Assembly (NCBI GenBank): GCA_015233135.1
Contig: JADFYH010000001.1
Coordinates: 91,930-155,929 of the forward strand
From: Deltaproteobacteria bacterium
Lineage (GTDB): Bacteria; UBA10199; JADFYH01
Direction: 5' to 3'
Length of the DNA stretch: 64,000 bases
The first letter of the stretch is position 1; every line of letters begins with the position of its first letter. The notes under the pieces were generated by a model. That model ran no database searches, was not told the origin of the DNA, and saw nothing but the letters and a program-made list of their open reading frames with translations. The position numbers were made by a program, and so were the translations under genes. Positions 33,101-40,658 of the stretch are shown here, piece by piece.

Positions 33101-33594
33101 GGGATTTCAAAATTCATATTTTTCAAAAGGATCTTTAAATTTGAAAAATGAGAATCTTCAATTCCCAGACGCTGCATGATATTTTTGAATACCTCCGAGA
33201 CATTGCTCTTCTTTTTGCTGGGAGGGAAAGAGCTCAAATCCAGAGTGAAACCCTCCAGATTAAAATGCTGAAAGATTAAACGAAATTTCCAGAGGGAAGA
33301 CCAACTGCCACGGGCATCGATATTATTTATCTGGAGGAGAGAGGCCCCGTTGGGCAATTGATAACGCGCGTTTCGAAGCTGAAGATGTCCGCTGAAGAAA
33401 TTGAACTGGAGATATTCGACCTGCAATCGACCCGGAACCAGATAAAATAAACGCCCCCAGGTTTTTTGGAAAAAATTGGGAAATTGAAAACTGCAAAAAA
33501 GAAAAATCACAGTAGCAAAAAAAGTATAGAGAAAAAATTTTCCCCGCCTTCTCCATTTTCGTTTTTTTTGGGGCTTGGACTTTTCCTTTTCCAT
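30184..33594 (-). CDS. tamB: Translocation and assembly module protein TamB
   Basis: An 1136-residue inner-membrane-anchored periplasm-spanning protein of the AsmA/TamB family, which bridges to an Omp85 partner and moves lipids or assists outer-membrane protein insertion. Seen: one N-terminal helix after a basic stretch (KKRKWRRRGKFFLYTFFATV), an AsmA-like first third, hundreds of residues of repeating beta-rich grooves, and the C-terminal DUF490 signature (VIDFRDVRKSDPYVEIVAEK, PPLEKREILALIFTGN, LGLTGN-type repeats, VVGKRVTDRLSLEFKTDLSL). Transcription runs tamB then the Omp85 gene, whose start overlaps its stop. Confidence 0.9.
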   Translation of the reverse strand: MEKEKSKPQKKRKWRRRGKFFLYTFFATVIFLFCSFQFPNFFQKTWGRLFYLVPGRLQVEYLQFNFFSGHLQLRNARYQLPNGASLLQINNIDARGSWSSLWKFRLIFQHFNLEGFTLDLSSFPPSKKKSNVSEVFKNIMQRLGIEDSHFSNLKILLKNMNFEIPRAELQYVPALLKGDQLLLSLHNIQGELFSKPLSVSEMSYDGSFSFSSTLKKVLLFQEAKGQLKIRGAQLGKWQFSDLATEAKLEDEKISVENFELKIGETAFLLNVALAPIEQQAKGSLKTKGWISPNDIPGLGKRVAGSYEKLQAKLDFDLTGFLPKEMEGYVELQLQAKDNLYNKENPNLDILVKGPLVKGKLDLAQLKVSTEKTNIFTNKGSIDFRKMEISVPISGTGFDLRTFIAMLSDLEIYGYVDFNGTVTGSLKRPDFVFSAKAKETGYKFLRFGQNEGKFQIVDGTLGYVGNSPAEALYKTQVNIQAPFIFEEKRHTNLKSSFANLEARQLLENPEIKGKITGIFDLEVDHQKNLGKAKASIDDFFFYQFRLGATEMEGDLNSGVFSIPTMSIHPPTYQKMTLAKDTVFNFDPKGFHFKTNPLPGMHGEGEYFYERKNIFTARVDCKKCDLAPLVSALDFNPLEGDLSGSLEMNLVIGNFLASKMQSKVDRFSLKLGDESLEQTRPIKISYSQSAFHFDDAVLNFKQGNLVLGGSFKSDGPLDLSLKGSVDLAILSQFKTLVREAAGLAQVDLKITGNKKQPAVLGSLQFQNALLAPRVLGNPIENLEGKVIFEKDLLRFEKLKGSVLEGDLLVSGQVWHQDFKIQKSDVNIEAREIAVSEPGVYKIILSGKLGLTGNQDNLLLAGNLDITEGRYIKNFDIKDYILKPSTVSEPSKPSPISNLKLDLKIKSPGELAIKNNIAELYLKSDLHVTGTPMNPAYQGALEILDGSFHYFKLNFENAKGVIDFRDVRKSDPYVEIVAEKLFERPSQDIRVNARITGYTDNLQLSFTSDPPLEKREILALIFTGNLPEDKRSISGANLASSVLANQLTSVLEGPVGSYTSLDVFRLEASDPEAQSLTSLVVGKRVTDRLSLEFKTDLSLEESVKSVQAEYLLFDNLLLKGSRSTNGRYRLELTLRFKSY

Positions 33595-33699
33595 GGGAAG
33601 GCATCAAAACATTGTCAGGAAAGGATGGCAAATTAATATAATGTCTTCCTGGCGCAGGCCAGGATCTCCACGGATGTAGGGCCAAGGTCAAAGGATTGA
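33595..33699. other. Spacer between tamB and the AAA ATPase
   Basis: About 100 bases holding a short palindrome (CCTGG-cgcagg-CCAGG near 33649-33664) that may be a weak terminator of the ATPase transcript. Nothing else is evident. Confidence 0.35.
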
Positions 33700-35094
33700 C
33701 TAACAAAATTTTGAGGGCATCAAATTGTAGATTTTCTCCAAACTGTAGTATTCAACATCTCCCTCTTTCTTTGTAATCTCCTTTTGGGTAAATAAAGCTT
33801 TTCGAATAGTCAGGCCTTTTGGATTTGGGAAACAGGCTATTTTGGCTTCCAGCTCTGCTTTGAGGGCAGTAGAAGATTTCACCTTTCCCCACTTGCATTC
33901 TCCCAAAATAATTTTTTCTTTTTCATACAATCCCACCACATCAATCTGGACATTCTTATCCCAATATTCCCCCACCTGAAAACTTCCCAAAGAGGATTTT
34001 GCAGAAAGACAGGTCAGTGCTTCACGACATAGATTCTCAAAGCAAACACCAAAATAACTTTCTAATCTGGGTTTGAGGACTGCCAGATAAGCCTGTTCTG
34101 GACTTACTTGAGCCAGGTAACTTTGTTGAGGATAGACAAAAAAGAACCAAAATCTCAGCAAGGGATCTTCCAAAATAAAACGCACTTCATTTTTAGTTGT
34201 TTTTTTATGACTGAGCGGAAATTTTCGTCGCACATAACCAATCTCAAGCAAGGTTTGGAGATAGTAGGAAAGCTTCTTATCTCCCACTCCACTTTGCTGA
34301 GCCAGCTGCGGAAGAGTTTGGGAACCCAAAGCCAAACTCATCAAAATCGAATAATATTTCTGCAATTCGCGAAGTTCTTCCCTCAATAAAAAGTCTGGCT
34401 CCCTAAACAAAGGAGCAAATTCTGAAAGGATGTGGTTGATAATATTTTTTTCGATGGAGCTGTGATCTTTAAAGAAAAGAAGATAATAGGGAACACCACC
34501 GCAAATGAAATAAGCCTTGGCCTTGTCGACCACTGACCATCGGGGATGAAAAAGGGCCGCTTCGTAATAAGGAAAAGGTTTAAGAAAAATCTGTCCGCTT
34601 CGCCTTCCAAAAAGTGGACTTTTTTCGCCCAAGACTTCTTTTTCCATGAACCCTAAATAAGACCCACAGAGAATCAAAAAAATATCCCGCCGCTTTTTCC
34701 ATTCCGTATCCAGAAGTTCCTGTAAGATTGAAGGAAGTTCTGGACTGGCAGCTACCAACCATTGAAACTCATCAAATACTATTATCAATTTTTTCCCTTC
34801 TTTTTTGTGATCAATCAAGAGTTGTAGGGCTTTTTTCCAATCTCGAGTCTGGGTTTCACGAAGTAAAGGCTGCTTGAAACAACGCGCGCCCTCATTCATA
34901 AACTCAGTAATCTGTAACTCGGCAAGAGCTTGCTTGCCCATGAGATAAACATGAGGCTTGTCCGAACAAAATTGCCGAATCAGCTCACTTTTACCCACAC
35001 GACGTCGTCCATAAATAGGAATGAATTCTGTTTTATTGGAAAGATAGGCTTCTTTCAGATAGGCGAGTTCTTTGTTTCTTCCAAAAAAATCCAT
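33700..35094 (-). CDS. AAA ATPase with C-terminal DUF234 nuclease-like domain
   Basis: A 464-residue protein of the ATP_bind_2 family. Walker A is IYGRRRVGKSELI (about 27-39), Walker B KLIIVFDEFQWL (about 101-112), and LILCGSYLGFMEKEVL is a sensor-1-like strand. A winged-helix segment (TLPQLAQQSGVGDKKLSYYL, about 261-280) precedes a C-terminal part with IDVVGLYEKEKIILGECKWG, a PD-(D/E)XK-type D ... E-x-K signature. Role unknown; such ATPases are common, multi-copy and mobile. The -10 of its likely promoter ends 6 bases before the ATG and its -35 lies in a large palindrome (see separate entry), so the transcript may be leaderless and self-regulated. Confidence 0.8.
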   Translation of the reverse strand: MDFFGRNKELAYLKEAYLSNKTEFIPIYGRRRVGKSELIRQFCSDKPHVYLMGKQALAELQITEFMNEGARCFKQPLLRETQTRDWKKALQLLIDHKKEGKKLIIVFDEFQWLVAASPELPSILQELLDTEWKKRRDIFLILCGSYLGFMEKEVLGEKSPLFGRRSGQIFLKPFPYYEAALFHPRWSVVDKAKAYFICGGVPYYLLFFKDHSSIEKNIINHILSEFAPLFREPDFLLREELRELQKYYSILMSLALGSQTLPQLAQQSGVGDKKLSYYLQTLLEIGYVRRKFPLSHKKTTKNEVRFILEDPLLRFWFFFVYPQQSYLAQVSPEQAYLAVLKPRLESYFGVCFENLCREALTCLSAKSSLGSFQVGEYWDKNVQIDVVGLYEKEKIILGECKWGKVKSSTALKAELEAKIACFPNPKGLTIRKALFTQKEITKKEGDVEYYSLEKIYNLMPSKFC

Positions 35095-35154
35095 GGCGCA
35101 ACGTTAATCGCTTCCTGTTGCCAAGTCAAGACTTGTCAAGTTACGACTTGGCAA
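35095..35154 (-). promoter_or_regulatory. Palindromic promoter of the DUF234 ATPase, likely leaderless
   Basis: A perfect 10-bp inverted repeat (TTGCCAAGTC at 35118-35127 and GACTTGGCAA at 35145-35154) flanks a 17-bp spacer holding a second palindrome ACTTG-t-CAAGT. On the minus strand TTGACT (35129-35124), 17 bases, TAACGT (35106-35101), then 6 bases to ATG. No ribosome site fits. The -35 overlaps one arm, so a bound protein would block transcription. Confidence 0.55.
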
Positions 35155-35197
35155 GTTCAGACCTCACTTCAAAACGCAGCCACGATTTCGTGGGTTC

Positions 35198-36688
35198 TTA
35201 CAACGACTCCAACAACTTCTGGTGTATCCCCCCAAAGCCGCCATTGCTCATCACCAGCAAGACATCGCCAGGTTTGGCTTCTTTCGAAACGATGTTCACT
35301 ATTTCGTCCACTTCTAAGCCGGATCGTGCGGGGACTTTTGCTTTTCGAATATCTTCCGCCACTTGTTCGACATCGAGCACTGCGCTGTCTTTCACTTTTT
35401 CGGGCATGAAAACTTTTGCGAGTAAAACCTCCTGCGCGTGAGACAAGGCCTTGGGGAAGTCTTGTTGAAAGATGGCGCGCTTACTGGTGTTGGAGCGGGG
35501 TTCGAAGATGGCCCAGACTTTTTGATGGGGATATTTTGACCGGATCGCATCCAGGGTTTCGGCAATGGCCGTGGGGTGATGGGCAAAGTCGTCGATGACG
35601 GTGATGTGGTTCACTACGCCACGGATTTCCTGGCGGCGTTTGACGCCTTGGAAGAGGGAGAGGGAGGATTGAATAGACCACCCCCCAACCCCCTCCTTAT
35701 TATTAAGGAGGGGGAGCGCATCTATTTTTAAATTCTTGGTAAAGAGAGGGGAAGACTGTAACTCCCCCTCCTGAATTAGGAGGGGGCTGGGGGGTGGTAA
35801 TCTCCTCAGCAATGCCAACACCCCCAACAGATTCTGCAAATTATGATTTCCCGCCATGGGGGATTCTAACACGCCCAGTTCTACTCCATTTTCCACAAGC
35901 GTGAAGGAAGCGCCCCTTGGACTTAAGCGAACCTTGGTGGCACGAATTTGATTTTTATCGCCCAGACCATAGGTGACGACCTTGCACTTCGCTCGAGACA
36001 AAAGCTTGAGATTGTTCTCATTATCCCCGCAAACATATAAGCATCCTTCGGGAGGAATGCGGTCCACCAGGCCTTCAAAGGATTTCATCACGTGTTCCAA
36101 ATCTTTATAAATATCGGCATGATCAAACTCAATGCCCGTGAGGATCACCTGATAAGGTCGGTAATGCCAAAACTTGGGGCCTTTATCAAAAAAGGCCGTG
36201 TCGTATTCATCGCCTTCAATCACAAAATAAGGGCCCTGCCCCAAGCGAAAAGAAGAATCGAAATTTTTGGGAATCGCACCGACGAGCAAACTGGGATCAA
36301 AACCCAGATCGTAAAGCATCCAGGCCAGTAAGCTGGTGGTGGTACTTTTCCCATGGGTGCCCGCAGCGATGAGAGATTTTTTATCAGCCAGAAAGAATTC
36401 ACCCAAGGCCTGAGGAAGAGAGAGATAGCGGATGTCGGATTGCAACAAGGCTTCGACTTCCGGATTCGTTTTTGAAACCGCGTTGCCGACAATGACGAGA
36501 TCGGGCTGAGGCTGTAAATTTTTCGCTGAAAAACCTTTTTGAATGGCAATACCCCACTTTTCAAGTTGGGTACTCATGGGAGGATAAACATTGTCGTCGC
36601 TGCCGCTGACCTGAAAACCCTTGGCCTTCAACATGCCGGCTAGGGTTCCCATGGCGGTGCCGCAGATGGCGATAAGATGGATGTGCAT
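35198..36688 (-). CDS. mpl: UDP-N-acetylmuramate:L-alanyl-gamma-D-glutamyl-meso-diaminopimelate ligase
   Basis: Murein-peptide recycling ligase, 496 residues against a usual 450-460. Seen: HIHLIAICGTAMGTLAGMLK at the N-terminus, KSLIAAGTHGKSTTTSLLAW (P-loop), FVIEGDEYDTAFFDKGPKFW, YRPYQVILTGIEFDHADIY and FQGVKRRQEIRG then DDFAHHPTAI and WAIFEPRSNTSKR. The excess length is one block at about residues 297-337 made by two REP-like elements: PPPSPLLIQEGELQS at one end and LPLLNNKEGVGG at the other. The block lies between the conserved HNLQNLLGVLALL helix and the FQGVKRRQE motif, so the fold can probably tolerate it. Confidence 0.93.
   Translation of the reverse strand: MHIHLIAICGTAMGTLAGMLKAKGFQVSGSDDNVYPPMSTQLEKWGIAIQKGFSAKNLQPQPDLVIVGNAVSKTNPEVEALLQSDIRYLSLPQALGEFFLADKKSLIAAGTHGKSTTTSLLAWMLYDLGFDPSLLVGAIPKNFDSSFRLGQGPYFVIEGDEYDTAFFDKGPKFWHYRPYQVILTGIEFDHADIYKDLEHVMKSFEGLVDRIPPEGCLYVCGDNENNLKLLSRAKCKVVTYGLGDKNQIRATKVRLSPRGASFTLVENGVELGVLESPMAGNHNLQNLLGVLALLRRLPPPSPLLIQEGELQSSPLFTKNLKIDALPLLNNKEGVGGWSIQSSLSLFQGVKRRQEIRGVVNHITVIDDFAHHPTAIAETLDAIRSKYPHQKVWAIFEPRSNTSKRAIFQQDFPKALSHAQEVLLAKVFMPEKVKDSAVLDVEQVAEDIRKAKVPARSGLEVDEIVNIVSKEAKPGDVLLVMSNGGFGGIHQKLLESL
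35678..35798. repeat. REP-like pair inside mpl (hairpins inward)
   Basis: Copy one (35678-35716): tail accacccccc then hairpin CCCCCTCCTT-attatt-AAGGAGGGGG. Copy two (35761-35798): hairpin CCCCCTCCT-gaatt-AGGAGGGGG then tail ctggggggtggt. They face each other head to head over 44 bases. The hairpin sequence is a second subtype (CTCCTT rather than CTCTCCC). Confidence 0.85.
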
Positions 36689-36695
36689 ATTTCTT

Positions 36696-36800
36696 TCTCC
36701 CTCCCCCTGAACGGGGGAGGGTCGGGGAGAGGGTGAAACTTTCAGTGCACTCAGGATTTCACCCTCTCCCTAACCCTCTCCCCTCAAGGGAGAGGGGACT
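36696..36800. repeat. REP-like pair upstream of mpl (tails inward)
   Basis: Copy one (36696-36736) hairpin then tail; copy two (36759-36800) tail then hairpin; tails face each other over about 22 bases. It fills the gap between mpl and the unknown gene upstream. Confidence 0.85.
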
Positions 36801-36802
36801 TT

Positions 36803-37477
36803 TTAAACTTCTACTTTGGGTAAGCCCGAAAAAAGATTTCCCGTCAGGGAACTTGGCGCAGGTTTATCAAAACCATGGCGGAAGACGGGCAAGTCCCCGT
36901 TGGAATCCACCACGTCGATGATGCGACCGGTTTGATCTTCCCATTTTCGGAGGGCCTTCTCTAAAATGGGTTGATTCATGGACCACAAGGCCTGCGGTTC
37001 GTCGTCGATGACCGTCGCCGAGAATAATTTGTAGCTGATCGTCACCGATTGAAAACCGGTCTCGTCCGGGCCGCCCCAGATAATAAAGGTGCAAGGTTCT
37101 TTAATTTGCAGGCGCAGGGTTTTGTCGGGATCGTGTTTGGTGCGCAAAAAACCCACCATATTGAGACTTACTTTCAGAGTCCAGATGGGTTCATTCAAGC
37201 CCTTCATCACCAGCATCAATTCGTCTAGAAAGGTTTGATGCTCCAAATTCTGCTTATTGATGTGTTTGGTGGCATTATAGGTGATGACTTCCAGTTGATC
37301 GGGCACCACAATGCCAAAAAAGGCGCGAAGAAAATTGAACACCTGCTCAAAAAACCAGACATTGGTTTCTTCGGGGGTCATGCTCGTGAAATTCATGTTC
37401 GAGTTGAAGCCCCAGCCCCCCACCACTTCATTCCGCTCCAGACTATCGAGTAAAAAGTCATCTAGGTTTTTTAGCAT
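36803..37477 (-). CDS. Conserved-looking protein of unknown function
   Basis: A 224-residue soluble protein I do not recognise. It is mixed alpha/beta with no signal peptide or membrane helix. Noticeable parts are FNSNMNFTSMTPEETNVWFF, a short hydrophobic helix FNFLRAFFGIVV, and the strand pattern PCTFIIWGGPDETGFQSVTI. A start ATG at 37477 lies 10 bases past the nuoN stop at 37490, so it is probably the last gene of the complex I transcript. The end of the gene touches a REP-like pair. Its place says nothing certain about function. Confidence 0.6.
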   Translation of the reverse strand: MLKNLDDFLLDSLERNEVVGGWGFNSNMNFTSMTPEETNVWFFEQVFNFLRAFFGIVVPDQLEVITYNATKHINKQNLEHQTFLDELMLVMKGLNEPIWTLKVSLNMVGFLRTKHDPDKTLRLQIKEPCTFIIWGGPDETGFQSVTISYKLFSATVIDDEPQALWSMNQPILEKALRKWEDQTGRIIDVVDSNGDLPVFRHGFDKPAPSSLTGNLFSGLPKVEV

Positions 37478-37489
37478 GGATGTCCTGCT

Positions 37490-38959
37490 TTAATGAAAGG
37501 ACGGCAAAAAATTCGAAAGGGCGATATTTTCCAAATAGCGCGAAGGGGCAAAGCCTAATAAAAACACGCAGAGGGCACAGAAAAGAATTACACCCAGTAG
37601 GGTCCCATTAATTTTCAAAGGCTGATTATTGTCTGCCTCGCTGGAACCAAAATACATGGCCACAATCACCCTCAAATAATAATAGGCAGAGACAGCACTC
37701 ATCACCAAAGCCGTAATCACCAAAGTGACTAAACCTTGAGAAAAGGCCTGTTTAAAGAGCAGATATTTTCCCACGAAACCTACCGTAGGAGGAATGCCCG
37801 TCAGCGCAATCATAAAGAGGGCCAGCAGGGCCGCAGCAAGAGGAGATCTTTTAGACAGACCTGCGTAATGACTAATTTCCGAAAAATCTTCGCGGGTCCC
37901 CGCCATGGCCGAAACCAGGGAAAAGGCCCCCAAGGTAATGAGAGAATAGGCAAAGAGATAAAAAACGGGAGCCGTTACATAGGGCGCACTAAAATGGGAT
38001 AAATAAGCGGCACAGACACCCAACAAAATATATCCTGCATGGGCAATGGAAGAATAGGCGAGCATTCTTTTGATGTTTGTTTGACTGAGCGCCACCAAAT
38101 TAGCGACCACCAAGGTAGCAAGGGTAAAGAAACTCAAAAGTTTCAAAATGGGAAGTTCAGAAATGTAGGAAAGAGGAGCCAGTATGCGAATGAGGGCTCC
38201 AAAGGCCGCGGTCTTAACCGCAGTGGACATAAAACCGGTAATGGGCGTGGGAGCTCCTTCGTAGACATCGGGTGTCCAGAAATGAAAGGGGACGGCAGCG
38301 ACTTTAAAAGCGAAGGCGATAAAAATCAAGGTAATGGCCACTTTAAAAAGGGGCCAATCGGCAGCGGCAATTCGGCTCGCCTCTACATTTTTTAAATCGA
38401 AGGTCCCTGTCGCTCCATAAAAGAGTGCGGTACCAAAAACCAGAAACCCTGCGGCAATGGCACCCAGTAAAAAATATTTCAAGGCAGCTTCGTTCGAAAA
38501 ACTATCTTTCCGTTTAATCCCCACCAACACATAAAGGGCCAGGCTCATGATCTCCAGCACGATAAAAAATATGAGCAGATGCGTGGTAGAAACCATCAAC
38601 ATTAGACCAAAGAGACAAAACAGAAAAAGCGAATAAACTTCGGCAATGTGAATCCTCTGCTTTTCGAAATAATCGTAGAGAGCGAGAAGACTGAGTAAAG
38701 CTATAAAAAGCAGCAAGGTGTAAAGAAAGTAGCCATAGGGATCTACGGTAAGCATCCCGCTTATGCTATAAGAATGGACATTCCACAATTGGATGGCAGA
38801 ATAAAAAGCGCCAGAAATCCCTGCCACACTGGCAATCAGTAAAAACCCAGTCGATTTTTTTGGAAGGAAAAGGCCTAAAATCAGCACAAGGCAAGCCGTT
38901 CCCAAGATGATCCAGAGGGGGAGACTGCCTGAAAAAAAAATTATCCAATCTATATTCAT
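37490..38959 (-). CDS. nuoN: NADH-quinone oxidoreductase subunit N
   Basis: A 489-residue antiporter-like proton-channel subunit of complex I, about 14 membrane helices. Seen: FFIVLEIMSLALYVLVGIKR (the conserved TM5 Glu), SNEAALKYFLLGAIAAGFLV, AAVPFHFWTPDVYEGAPTPI (TM7-8 region with conserved Lys/His) and LSQTNIKRMLAYSSIAHAGY. Length is standard. It follows nuoM by 4 bases and is the last nuo gene of the operon. Confidence 0.96.
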   Translation of the reverse strand: MNIDWIIFFSGSLPLWIILGTACLVLILGLFLPKKSTGFLLIASVAGISGAFYSAIQLWNVHSYSISGMLTVDPYGYFLYTLLLFIALLSLLALYDYFEKQRIHIAEVYSLFLFCLFGLMLMVSTTHLLIFFIVLEIMSLALYVLVGIKRKDSFSNEAALKYFLLGAIAAGFLVFGTALFYGATGTFDLKNVEASRIAAADWPLFKVAITLIFIAFAFKVAAVPFHFWTPDVYEGAPTPITGFMSTAVKTAAFGALIRILAPLSYISELPILKLLSFFTLATLVVANLVALSQTNIKRMLAYSSIAHAGYILLGVCAAYLSHFSAPYVTAPVFYLFAYSLITLGAFSLVSAMAGTREDFSEISHYAGLSKRSPLAAALLALFMIALTGIPPTVGFVGKYLLFKQAFSQGLVTLVITALVMSAVSAYYYLRVIVAMYFGSSEADNNQPLKINGTLLGVILFCALCVFLLGFAPSRYLENIALSNFLPSFH

Positions 38960-38963
38960 TCAA

Positions 38964-40427
38964 TTACCTCTTCACCTGAGACAAAAACTGATTTACCGAA
39001 ACTTCCATCTTTTGAAAAATAGGCTTGGGATAAACTCCCATCCAGAAGATAAGGACGATCAGGGGCAGCAAAATTGCCGTTTCCCTCAAACCCAAGTCTT
39101 TCAAGCCTTCATTTTTAGGATTCTTCAAAGGCCCAAAAAACACCCGCTGAACCATCCATAACATGTAGACGGCAGCTAAAATGACACCACTGGCTGCAAT
39201 CGTTGCGGCCCAAGGCTGGGTTTGAAAGCTGCCGAGTAAAATTAAAAACTCACCGACGAAGCCATTTGTGCCCGGTAACCCAATGGAAGAGAAGGTCACA
39301 ATTAAAAAGAAAATACTGTAAAGCGGCATGACCTTGGCGATTCCACCGTATTCAGAAACAAGGCGAGTGTGGCGTCGGTCATAAATCATTCCTACCAAAA
39401 GGAAGAGCGCCCCGGTAGAAATACCGTGATTGAGCATCTGATAAACAGCGCCTTGTACCCCCTGCGTCGTGAGAGACAAAAGACCCAACATCACAAAACC
39501 CAGGTGCGACACGGAAGAGTAGGCAATCAGCTTTTTGATATCCGGCTGAACCATACTCACGAGCGCTCCATAGACAATGCCAATGACGGAAAGCGTAATC
39601 AGCAAAGGTTGCGCCTGATGCAAGGCCTGGGGAAAAAGAGGCATCGCAAAACGGTAAAAACCGTAGGTTCCCATCTTGAGTAAAATTCCCGCCAATATGA
39701 CAGAACCCGCGGTAGGCGCCTCGACGTGCGCATCGGGCAACCAGGTGTGTAAGGGAAACATGGGGACTTTGATTGCAAAGGCCAAGGCAAAGGCCGCAAA
39801 TACCCAAATTTGTATCTGGGGAGCTAAATGAATTTTTTCCAGCCAAAGACTGTAATCAAAACTTTGTCCTGCCTGCAGATAAAGATAGATAATCGCCGCC
39901 AACATGAGGACAGAACCCAGCAGGGTATAAAGAAAGAGCTTCAGTGCTGCATAAATACGTCGTTCGCCTCCCCAGATCCCAATGAGCAAATACATGGGAA
40001 TGAGCATGGTTTCCCAAAACACGTAAAACACAAAGAGATCGAGCGCACAAAAAGTACCCAACATAGCCGTCTGCAAAAGCAGCAGGCAAAAATAATATTC
40101 TTTGTGTTGTTTCTGGATGGAACCTGCCGAAAATAAAATGACCAGGGGAAGCGTAAAGGCGGTGAGCAAGACCAGCAGCAAACTCACTCCATCAATCCCC
40201 ACTTTGTAATCGACATTCCAGGCACGAATCCAGCGAATGCTTTCTACAAAAGCAAATCCCGCGCTAGGTTCATAATCTACATAAAGCTTGAGGGCCAAGG
40301 CAAGAGTGACCAGTGAAGCAAAGAAGCTGAGACCTACTAAAACCTTGGTGGCGTTTTTGGGAACGACCAGCAAGATCAGGGCAAAGAGGAGGGGTGTAAA
40401 AATAATGTATGAGAGTATGTGTTCCAT
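38964..40427 (-). CDS. nuoM: NADH-quinone oxidoreductase subunit M
   Basis: A 487-residue antiporter-like subunit. Seen: LFVFYVFWETMLIPMYLLIG (TM5 Glu), AFAIKVPMFPLHTWLPDAHV (conserved Lys in TM7), EAPTAGSVILAGILLKMGTY, MVQPDIKKLIAYSSVSHLGF and PGTNGFVGEFLILLGSFQTQ. The ATG at 40427 is chosen over an upstream TTG at 40448. A HicB-like gene separates it from nuoL, where they would normally be adjacent. Confidence 0.96.
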   Translation of the reverse strand: MEHILSYIIFTPLLFALILLVVPKNATKVLVGLSFFASLVTLALALKLYVDYEPSAGFAFVESIRWIRAWNVDYKVGIDGVSLLLVLLTAFTLPLVILFSAGSIQKQHKEYYFCLLLLQTAMLGTFCALDLFVFYVFWETMLIPMYLLIGIWGGERRIYAALKLFLYTLLGSVLMLAAIIYLYLQAGQSFDYSLWLEKIHLAPQIQIWVFAAFALAFAIKVPMFPLHTWLPDAHVEAPTAGSVILAGILLKMGTYGFYRFAMPLFPQALHQAQPLLITLSVIGIVYGALVSMVQPDIKKLIAYSSVSHLGFVMLGLLSLTTQGVQGAVYQMLNHGISTGALFLLVGMIYDRRHTRLVSEYGGIAKVMPLYSIFFLIVTFSSIGLPGTNGFVGEFLILLGSFQTQPWAATIAASGVILAAVYMLWMVQRVFFGPLKNPKNEGLKDLGLRETAILLPLIVLIFWMGVYPKPIFQKMEVSVNQFLSQVKR

Positions 40428-40464
40428 CACTAAAATATATCTTTCCAATCAAGCCCTGCTTGAT

Positions 40465-40650
40465 TCAAAATCGATTTTTCTTCATCGCTTGAAGATGTAA
40501 AGAAATTGTTTCTTGAACATTTTTTAGGGCATTTTCAACCGTATTTCCTTGGCTAAAGCAACCTGGCAATGCAGGGACAACCACGTAATATCCCTTTCCA
40601 TCTTCTTCAGGAATCACATCGATTGAAAAATGAAATTTCTTTGTTTTCAT
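40465..40650 (-). CDS. HicB-like antitoxin inside the nuo operon
   Basis: About 61 residues. FHFSIDVIPEEDGKGYYVVV and PALPGCFSQGNTVENALKNV are the hallmark of the HicB RNase-H-like fold (Y-x-x-x-x-P-x-x-P-G-C-x-x-x-G-x-T-x-x-E-A). It lacks the C-terminal DNA-binding domain of full HicB. The ATG at 40650 follows the nuoL stop (40659) by 8 bases and the gene ends 38 bases before nuoM. No HicA toxin (about 60 residues, double-stranded-RNA-binding fold) is beside it, so it is an orphan antitoxin carried in an essential-type operon. Confidence 0.8.
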   Translation of the reverse strand: MKTKKFHFSIDVIPEEDGKGYYVVVPALPGCFSQGNTVENALKNVQETISLHLQAMKKNRF

Positions 40651-40658
40651 AATCAGTT

